A stretch of 8,179 bases of DNA, from assembly GCA_001818435.1 (NCBI GenBank), contig MHKO01000012.1:1-8179 (forward strand), in the 5' to 3' direction. Both the position numbers and the translations under genes were made by a program. Origin of the DNA: Candidatus Komeilibacteria bacterium RIFCSPLOWO2_02_FULL_48_11 (GTDB lineage Bacteria; Patescibacteriota; Patescibacteriia; UBA2169). A model generated the notes under the pieces. The model was not told the DNA's origin and searched no databases. It saw nothing but the letters and a program-made list of their open reading frames with translations. This document shows, piece by piece, positions 1-4,328 of the stretch (the stretch's first letter is position 1; the number at the start of each line of letters is the position of its first letter).

Positions 1-97
1 GAAACTCGCCCCAGTCCCAAGATTGGAGAAAGCGAGCATGGGGCTGGGATGAAACAAGTTTATTCCAATGGACTTTGTTGGTAACGGTTTGCCACAT
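1..97 (-). CDS. FemAB-like peptidyltransferase, N-terminal fragment cut by window edge
   Basis: Reading the minus strand from an ATG at 97-95 gives 32 codons without a stop, running off the left edge. The peptide has the spacing K-x-x-W-N-x-x-V, then H-A-R-F-L-Q-S-W-D-W-G-E-F at residues 20-32. The block F-L-Q-S-W-x-W-G-E-F is typical of the N-terminus of FemAB/FemX-type proteins, which add amino acids from aminoacyl-tRNA to the lipid II peptide to build peptidoglycan cross-bridges in the cytoplasm. It lies downstream of ruvA on the same strand, separated by a repeat-rich spacer. No clear Shine-Dalgarno precedes the ATG. Only the N-terminus is visible, so substrate and exact subfamily (FemA, FemX, other GNAT-fold ligases) cannot be told. 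The start is inferred; the match rests on this one motif. Confidence 0.62.
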   Translation of the reverse strand, partial: MWQTVTNKVHWNKLVSSQPHARFLQSWDWGEF

Positions 98-321
98 AAA
101 TTAATAAATCCAAATGTCAAAATCCAAAGTTCCCTCCAGAGGCGGGCAGGCAAATCAATGCCAAATGCCTAAATACGCGCGTCATTCTGAGGCGAAGCCG
201 AAGAATCTCGTGTTTAATTCTGAGATCCTTCGCTGGCGCTCAGGATGACGAGTTTAACCTTTTGTCATTAGGATTTTGACATTGATTTGGCATTTGAATT
301 TTGAATTTTGACATTAATAAA
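98..321. repeat. ruvA-femAB spacer made of shuffled short repeats around a palindrome
   Basis: This gene-free spacer has no convincing ORF. Around the palindrome at 181-249 lie A/T-rich words repeated on opposite strands: AATGTCAAAATCC at 113-125 is exactly inverted at 271-283, CAAATCAATG at 151-160 is inverted at 280-289, and CAAATGCC at 162-169 is inverted at 289-296. The order of the words is not that of a nested hairpin, so they look like shuffled modules rather than a single stem. GAATTTT is tandemly repeated at 296-309. The 10-mer ATTAATAAAT occurs at 100-109 and again at 313-322, bracketing the whole set; the second copy runs into the ruvA stop codon. Confidence 0.7.
181..249. repeat. 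Bipartite palindromic element, copy 1
   Basis: Left half: GTC 181-183, ATTCT 184-188, GA, GGC-GAA-GCC hairpin 191-199, GA, AGAAT 202-206, CTC 207-209. Right half, inverted: GAG 222-224, ATCCT 225-229, then AGGAT 242-246 and GAC 247-249. Each half can fold alone (ATTCT with AGAAT; ATCCT with AGGAT), and the halves also pair with each other through GTCAT/ATGAC and the CTC/GAG ends. The two halves carry different but internally complementary triplets. It lies between ruvA and the femAB-like gene, which are co-directional. Confidence 0.85.
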
Positions 322-897
322 TTATCGTCTCCCCAAAATCCGTAATGCTCCTCTCACCTTGCTCCCCACATCGCCGCCCTCAATGCCGCGCAGCGCTTCC
401 CGCGCCTGGTCGCGGCTGTAGCCCAAACTCTCCAGAGCCGATAAAGCCTCGCTTTCCAAAGCCAAGGCCGGATGGTCAACCGGGCCTGAGGCGGCTGAAA
501 GCTCTAAAGCTTTGGTTTTAAGCTCCAAGACGATTCTTTCGGCTGTTTTTTTACCCACACCCAAAGCGATTAAAATATCGCTCTTGCCGGTTTGGATGGC
601 AGCGGACAAATCTTTGGGCTTGACAATAGACATTACCGCGAGCGAGGATTTGGGGCCAATGCCTTTGACGTTTAATAAGAGCCTGAACCAGTCAATCACC
701 CCTTTTTCCAGACTGCCATATAAATCCAAGGCATCTTCTTTGACTGATAAATAGGTATGCAAAAACACTTCTTGCCCAACCGCGAGCTTGGGCAGTTCAT
801 TAGCTGGCAAAAACACTAAAAAACCCACACCCTGGACATCAACTGTTACCCCGGATTTTCCTTTATTTATAATACTGCCTTTTATACTGCTAATCAT
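322..897 (-). CDS. ruvA: Holliday junction branch migration protein RuvA
   Basis: RuvA binds four-way DNA junctions as a tetramer and, with the RuvB motor, drives branch migration in recombinational repair. From the ATG at 895-897 the protein is 191 residues, close to the usual length. It starts M-I-S-S-I-K-G, as RuvA normally does, with the N-terminal OB-fold to about residue 60. Two helix-hairpin-helix motifs follow: L-N-V-K-G-I-G-P-K near 75-83 and L-G-V-G-K-K-T-A-E near 111-119. The C-terminal RuvB-binding domain (A-L-x-S-L-G-Y-S, then R-x-A-L-R) is intact. An upstream in-frame start at 924 would add nine residues encoded by the edge of a palindromic repeat; AGGAGA at 901-906 (minus strand) favours the ATG at 897. 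It diverges from uvrB; neither ruvB nor ruvC is in the window. Confidence 0.96.
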   Translation of the reverse strand: MISSIKGSIINKGKSGVTVDVQGVGFLVFLPANELPKLAVGQEVFLHTYLSVKEDALDLYGSLEKGVIDWFRLLLNVKGIGPKSSLAVMSIVKPKDLSAAIQTGKSDILIALGVGKKTAERIVLELKTKALELSAASGPVDHPALALESEALSALESLGYSRDQAREALRGIEGGDVGSKVRGALRILGRR

Positions 898-900
898 AAT

Positions 901-906
901 TCTCCT
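901..906 (-). promoter_or_regulatory. Ribosome binding site of ruvA
   Basis: On the minus strand AGGAGA lies three bases before the ATG at 897. It is the clearest Shine-Dalgarno in the window and fixes the ruvA start. It abuts the outer arm of the palindromic element that begins at 907. Confidence 0.7.
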
Positions 907-984
907 GTCATCTCGAGGCCTCAATGGAGCTAATAAGTCACCAAGGACTTCTATTGCCTCTGGGCTTGCGAATCTGCGATTAGT

Positions 985-1012
985 TTGACAGGCCGAGAGA
1001 TCCCATGATAAT
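985..1012 (+). promoter_or_regulatory. Candidate sigma70-type promoter towards uvrB
   Basis: TTGACA at 985-990 and GATAAT at 1007-1012 are 16 bases apart: a perfect -35 and a 5/6 -10. Transcription would start near 1019, giving a leader of about 170 bases before the uvrB ATG at 1191. The boxes lie inside the repeat, and the spacer contains one inner arm (994-1004). Sequence match only. Confidence 0.45.
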
Positions 1013-1074
1013 CCCGATTAACAGGGGGATCTCTCGCCTCGCCCCACACCGAGCGACCAATATCCTAATAGTAA

Positions 1075-1086
1075 ATAGACGTCTAT
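1075..1086. promoter_or_regulatory. 12-bp perfect palindrome overlapping a TATAAT box
   Basis: ATAGACGTCTAT at 1075-1086 is perfectly self-complementary. It overlaps TATAAT at 1084-1089, which would face uvrB but has no good -35 at the right distance. It could be an operator; it does not resemble a LexA box that I know. A chance palindrome inside the repeat filler is also possible. Confidence 0.25.
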
Positions 1087-1126
1087 AATACTTGGCCGCC
1101 TCATATAGAGGCTCGAGATGACAGTA

Positions 1127-1155
1127 ATTATAGTTTTTTTAAGCCTTTTTGGCAA
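1127..1155 (-). promoter_or_regulatory. Candidate sigma70-type promoter for ruvA
   Basis: On the minus strand, TTGCCA (1150-1155) and TATAAT (1127-1132) are exactly 17 bases apart. Transcription would start near 1120, at the outer edge of the palindromic element, so the ruvA leader of about 220 bases would contain the whole element. Sequence match only. Confidence 0.45.
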
Positions 1156-1190
1156 AAAGAAAGGTCTGTGCAATAATCAAGCTGAACCAT

Positions 1191-3326
1191 ATGAAATTCA
1201 AGTTAAAATTACCCTTTAAACCCATGGGCGACCAGCCGCAAGCTATTGAACACCTCGCTGGGGGCGTTAAAGCCGGTTATAAAGACCAGGTGCTTTTGGG
1301 CGCGACTGGCTCTGGCAAAACTTTTACCATGGCTAATGTTATTGAGCAAGTTCAGAAACCAACGCTGGTGATTTCGCACAACAAGACTTTGGCCGCCCAG
1401 CTGGCTAGCGAGTTCCAAGAATTCTTTCCCAAAAACGCGGTGCATTACTTTGTCTCTTATTATGATTACTACCAGCCTGAAGCCTATGTGCCCAAAAGCG
1501 ATACTTATATAGAAAAGGAAACCCAGATTAACGAAGAAATTGACCGCCTGCGCCTGGCTTCCACTCAAGCGCTCCTAACCCGCAAAGATGTTTTGATTGT
1601 AGCCTCGGTTTCATGTATTTATGGTTTAGGTAATCCGGAAAACTGGGAAGAAGCCCAACTCATCATTAAAAAAGGGGTGAGATTTAATCGCAATGACATT
1701 TTACGCTCATTGAATGACTTGCAATACAGCCGCAATGATTATGAATTAAAGCGCGGCGCCTACCGCGTTAAAGGCGATGTCTTGGAGCTCCAACCCGGCT
1801 ACAGCGAGTTCGCTTATCATATTGAAATGTTCGGCGATGAAATTGAAACAATCTTCGCCTTTGACCCCTTAACCGGGGATAAAATCTTTGACGCTGACGC
1901 GCGTGCTGGTGAAATCCACATCTTCCCAGCCAAGCATTATGTCACCGACAAATCCAGCTTAAAGCGCGCCACGCAGAACATCCGCAAAGAATTGCGCGAG
2001 CAGATTCAATTTTTCAAAAAAACCGGCAAGCTGATTGAGGCCCAGCGCATTGAAGAACGCACCACTTTTGATTTGGAAATGATTGACCAGGTTGGGTATT
2101 GCAACGGGATTGAAAATTATTCCCGCCAGCTTGATTTTAGAAAACCCGGTGAACCGCCCTTTACTTTGCTTGATTATTTTCCCAAGGATTTTTTATTATT
2201 TATTGATGAATCGCACATGACTGTGCCGCAAATTGGCGGCATGTACAATGGCGATAAAGCGCGCAAACAAACCTTGGTTGATTATGGATTTAGATTGCCC
2301 TCGGCCCTGGATAACCGGCCATTGAAATTTGATGAATTTACCAAACGCGTGAATCAAACAATTTATGTCTCGGCCACCCCGGCGGAATACGAATTAGGAA
2401 TGTCAGTGCGTCATCCCGACCGAAGCGAAGCGGAGTGGAGGGATCTCAGGGATAATCCACGAGATTCCTCGACTTCGCGAGTACGCTCCGCTCGGAATGA
2501 CGGTATAAAAAGATTGCCCAAAAATTCCCGTGGCCGCGTTGAATACAACGCCGCCAACCGCGTGGCCGAACAACTAATCCGCCCCACAGGATTATTGGAC
2601 CCCAAGGTTGAAGTCCGTCCCACCAAAAACCAAATTGATGATTTGATTGATGAAATCAAAAAAACCACCAACAAACAACAAAGGGCGCTGGTAACTACTT
2701 TGACCAAACGCTTGGCCGAAGAACTGGCTGAATATCTGGCAGAAATGGGTATAAAAGTGCATTATCTCCACAGTGAGGTGGATACATTGGATCGGCTAGA
2801 TATTTTACGCGATTTACGCTTGGGAGTTTATGACGTTGTTGTTGGCATTAACTTATTGCGCGAGGGCTTGGATTTGCCGGAAGTTTCGCTGGTGGTGATT
2901 CTGGACGCGGATAAAGAAGGATTTTTGCGCAGTGATACTTCCTTAATCCAAACCATGGGCCGGGCTGCGCGCCACTCCGAAGCGCGGGTGATAATGTACG
3001 CGGATAAAATGACCGGTTCCATGAAGCGCGCCATTGCCGAGGTCTCCCGCCGCCGCTCCATTCAGGAAGCCTACAACCGCCAGCACGGCATTACCCCCAA
3101 ATCCATCCAGAAAAAAATTAAAGACACCTATCTAAAAGGCCAAACCAAGAAAGAGGACAAAACCAAATTATCCATTGATTTGAAGCGTGTTTCCGATGAG
3201 GAACTACCCATTCTTATTAAAGAATTAGAAAACAAGATGGAATTAGCCGCCCGCAATCTGGACTTTGAAAAAGCCGCCGAAATCCGCGACCAGATTGGTT
3301 TAATTAGAAAAAAAACAAAAAAATAG
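1191..3326 (+). CDS. uvrB: Excinuclease ABC subunit UvrB with an in-frame repeat insertion
   Basis: UvrB is the damage-verifying helicase-like subunit of nucleotide excision repair; UvrA loads it and it recruits UvrC. The 711 residues include Walker A G-A-T-G-S-G-K-T (37-44), the DNA-gripping beta-hairpin region Y-Y-Q-P-E-A-Y-V-P followed by E-E-I-D-R-L-R, the Walker B D-E-S-H (339-342), S-A-T-P near 395, motif VI Q-T-M-G-R-A-A-R (587-594) and a C-terminal UVR motif (about 672-705). It is about 45 residues longer than usual UvrB because residues about 406-455, between S-A-T-P and the conserved R-P-T-G-L-L-D-P, form an extra segment, of which 407-437 are encoded by a palindromic repeat. The ATG at 1191 gives the usual M-K-F-K-L start; a TTG at 1149 would add 14 unusual residues. 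The Shine-Dalgarno is weak. Confidence 0.96.
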   Translation: MKFKLKLPFKPMGDQPQAIEHLAGGVKAGYKDQVLLGATGSGKTFTMANVIEQVQKPTLVISHNKTLAAQLASEFQEFFPKNAVHYFVSYYDYYQPEAYVPKSDTYIEKETQINEEIDRLRLASTQALLTRKDVLIVASVSCIYGLGNPENWEEAQLIIKKGVRFNRNDILRSLNDLQYSRNDYELKRGAYRVKGDVLELQPGYSEFAYHIEMFGDEIETIFAFDPLTGDKIFDADARAGEIHIFPAKHYVTDKSSLKRATQNIRKELREQIQFFKKTGKLIEAQRIEERTTFDLEMIDQVGYCNGIENYSRQLDFRKPGEPPFTLLDYFPKDFLLFIDESHMTVPQIGGMYNGDKARKQTLVDYGFRLPSALDNRPLKFDEFTKRVNQTIYVSATPAEYELGMSVRHPDRSEAEWRDLRDNPRDSSTSRVRSARNDGIKRLPKNSRGRVEYNAANRVAEQLIRPTGLLDPKVEVRPTKNQIDDLIDEIKKTTNKQQRALVTTLTKRLAEELAEYLAEMGIKVHYLHSEVDTLDRLDILRDLRLGVYDVVVGINLLREGLDLPEVSLVVILDADKEGFLRSDTSLIQTMGRAARHSEARVIMYADKMTGSMKRAIAEVSRRRSIQEAYNRQHGITPKSIQKKIKDTYLKGQTKKEDKTKLSIDLKRVSDEELPILIKELENKMELAARNLDFEKAAEIRDQIGLIRKKTKK
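2410..2501. repeat. Bipartite palindromic element, copy 3, in frame inside uvrB
   Basis: Left half: GTC 2410-2412, ATCCC 2413-2417, GA, then GA 2438-2439, GGGAT 2440-2444, CTC 2445-2447. Right half, inverted: GAG 2461-2463, ATTCC 2464-2468, TC, then TC 2492-2493, GGAAT 2494-2498, GAC 2499-2501. The triplets differ between halves (CCC and TCC) but each is complemented within its half. The encoded peptide (residues 407-437) is rich in R, S, D and E, and absent from normal UvrB. No clear target duplication is seen. Confidence 0.85.
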
Positions 3327-3361
3327 AGGCCACCACAACTTCCTTGTCGTGATAGCCTCTA
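3308..3361 (-). terminator. Intrinsic terminator of the leftward 3390-3710 gene
   Basis: Read on the minus strand: a stem of seven pairs (3355-3361 with 3324-3330), a three-base bulge, CAC/GTG, one mismatch, ACAA/TTGT, loop at 3339-3343, then T7-G-T8 (complement of 3308-3323). The T-run lies only on the leftward side, so it terminates leftward transcription. The uvrB stop TAG (3324-3326) is part of the stem and the T-run is encoded by the lysine-rich uvrB tail. Confidence 0.75.
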
Positions 3362-3389
3362 ACTGTAAAGACCGTGAAGACCGCCTTCC

Positions 3390-3710
3390 CTAGCGGCCAA
3401 AAATAATGCGATTCAAAACATGAAGCCTGGCCCGCTCGCGACGCCAAATAATAAAGCCAATCACGAGATAGACCAGCATCAATACCGCACCCTCCCAGCA
3501 ACTACTGGTCCATTGCCCGCCAGAACCAAGCCAGCGAATAATGTCCTTGATTCCTTCGCCGAAGAAAGCCGTGGCGAATTTGCCGGGAATAGATCCCAGC
3601 GCAAACGCCAACAACGTTTTCCGATAAGAAAGAATGCCAGTGGCGGCGATGCCTATTACTAGGCCATCGTCAGAAACGAGGGGGACTAATGATCCTAATG
3701 CCACTAGCAC
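3390..3710 (-). CDS. Short membrane protein, possibly a truncated VTT/DedA-like protein
   Basis: A 106-residue product starting from GTG at 3708-3710. The first 45 residues are hydrophobic (L-V-A-L-G-S-L-V-P-L-V-S-D-D-G at 2-16, then G-I-A-A-T-G, then A-L-G-S-I-P-G-K-F), followed by a soluble stretch with W and G, a second membrane segment (A-V-L-M-L-V-Y-L-V-I-G-F-I-I-W, about 74-88) and a basic tail. The G-S-x-V-P-x-x-S-D-D pattern and the following small-residue helix resemble the core of VTT/SNARE-associated proteins, but the N-terminal part is missing: an in-frame stop lies at 3726-3728. There is no ATG and only a weak G-rich stretch as ribosome site. A good terminator follows, and the next divergent gene is also VTT-like. 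It may be a diverged short member or a decayed copy. Family uncertain. Confidence 0.6.
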   Translation of the reverse strand: MLVALGSLVPLVSDDGLVIGIAATGILSYRKTLLAFALGSIPGKFATAFFGEGIKDIIRWLGSGGQWTSSCWEGAVLMLVYLVIGFIIWRRERARLHVLNRIIFGR

Positions 3711-3761
3711 CCACCCATTTCCCGATTAACGTATTTTTACCTTTAATAAGCCAAAAATGGC

Positions 3762-4328
3762 ATGCAAGATTCAATTATAGAAATACTAAAAACCTACCCC
3801 CTGCTGGCGCCCCTAATCTTTATACTTATAAGATCATTAGGGGTAATATTTCCACCTATTCCAGGGATTATCTTAGACGCAGTGGGCATCTATGTTTTTG
3901 GTTGGAAATTGGGCTTTATTTATGCCGAAATCGGCGTGGTGGGCGGGGCGGTCGTGGCTTTTTGGATCGCCCGCAAATATCGCGAACCAGTTGTCCGGCG
4001 ATTTGTCACTTTGCAAAAACTGCATACCTGGGAAGATACTTTATCCGAAAGGAAAAAATTCTGGTCCTTGGTTGGCCTGCGCCTTATCACTGGACCCCTG
4101 TTATTTGATTTTGTAAACTATGTAGCTGGCCTCACTAAGATAAACTTTGGTAAATTCTTGGTGGCGACTATTATTGGCAGTTTGCCGATGATGATTCCGA
4201 TTTATTATTTTGGCGATAAACTACTCTCCCACAGTTTTTATCTTATTACCACTTTTATTTTAGTAGTCTTGATGATAGGCTTGGCGCAAAAATGGTGGTA
4301 TAAAAAACATTTTATTGAAAAACAATGA
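3762..4328 (+). CDS. VTT-domain (DedA/TVP38-like) integral membrane protein
   Basis: An 188-residue membrane protein. Hydrophobic segments include about 13-30, 36-70, 96-120, 131-150 and 158-176. The re-entrant-loop block F-P-P-I-P-G at 30-35 followed by a G-rich helix and G-x-x-G-G-A (58-63), and later R-L-I-T-G-P-L-L-F-D-F-V-N-Y-V-A-G, match the layout of VTT proteins. These act in membrane lipid homeostasis and in some cases as flippases or transporters; the substrate here is unknown. It lacks the full R-F-x-P-x-x-R signature seen in the DedA protein at 7321-7959, so it is a more distant member. Its TGA overlaps the truB ATG (ATGA, 4325-4328), implying translational coupling. It has no clear Shine-Dalgarno and diverges from the 3390-3710 gene across 51 bases. 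Confidence 0.75.
   Translation: MQDSIIEILKTYPLLAPLIFILIRSLGVIFPPIPGIILDAVGIYVFGWKLGFIYAEIGVVGGAVVAFWIARKYREPVVRRFVTLQKLHTWEDTLSERKKFWSLVGLRLITGPLLFDFVNYVAGLTKINFGKFLVATIIGSLPMMIPIYYFGDKLLSHSFYLITTFILVVLMIGLAQKWWYKKHFIEKQ

Larger units (their letters stand above)
907..1122. repeat. Bipartite palindromic element, copy 2 (expanded), filling the ruvA-uvrB spacer
   Basis: Left half: GTC 907-909, ATCTC 910-914, GA, GGCC 917-920, about 70 bases, GGCC 991-994, GA, GAGAT 997-1001, CCC 1002-1004. Right half, inverted: GGG 1026-1028, ATCTC 1029-1033, TC, GCC, about 70 bases, GGC, TC, GAGAT 1115-1119, GAC 1120-1122. The outer arms match over 905-922 against 1108-1124 with a single one-base gap; the inner arms CGAGAGATCCC (994-1004) and GGGATCTCTCG (1026-1036) match exactly over 11 bases. 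It has the same plan as the three short copies, but each half holds a long variable filler. The arms continue outward as ATAATT (896-901) against AATTAT (1126-1131). No ORF is convincing here. Confidence 0.8.

Noticed and set aside
10..48. Stem CCCAGTCCC/GGGGCTGGG at the left edge as a terminator or RNA
   Set aside because: It lies inside the femAB-like reading frame, has a 21-base loop and no T-run; likely chance.
512..988. Plus-strand ORFs at 512-754 and 788-988
   Set aside because: They are antisense to ruvA, have no recognisable motif, and ruvA is clearly coding on the minus strand.
1149..1190. TTG start of uvrB adding 14 residues
   Set aside because: The ATG at 1191 gives the usual M-K-F-K-L start of UvrB; the added residues overlap the likely ruvA promoter and show no family match.
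2403..2510. Target-site duplication around the uvrB repeat
   Set aside because: Flanks at 2403-2409 and 2502-2510 show no shared direct repeat beyond two or three bases.
2411..2707. Minus-strand ORF beginning in the uvrB repeat
   Set aside because: Shadow of uvrB; openness comes from the repeat being free of stops in several frames, not from a gene.
3324..3361. Terminator for uvrB on the plus strand
   Set aside because: The hairpin is good but no T-run follows it on the plus strand; the T-run is on the leftward side only.
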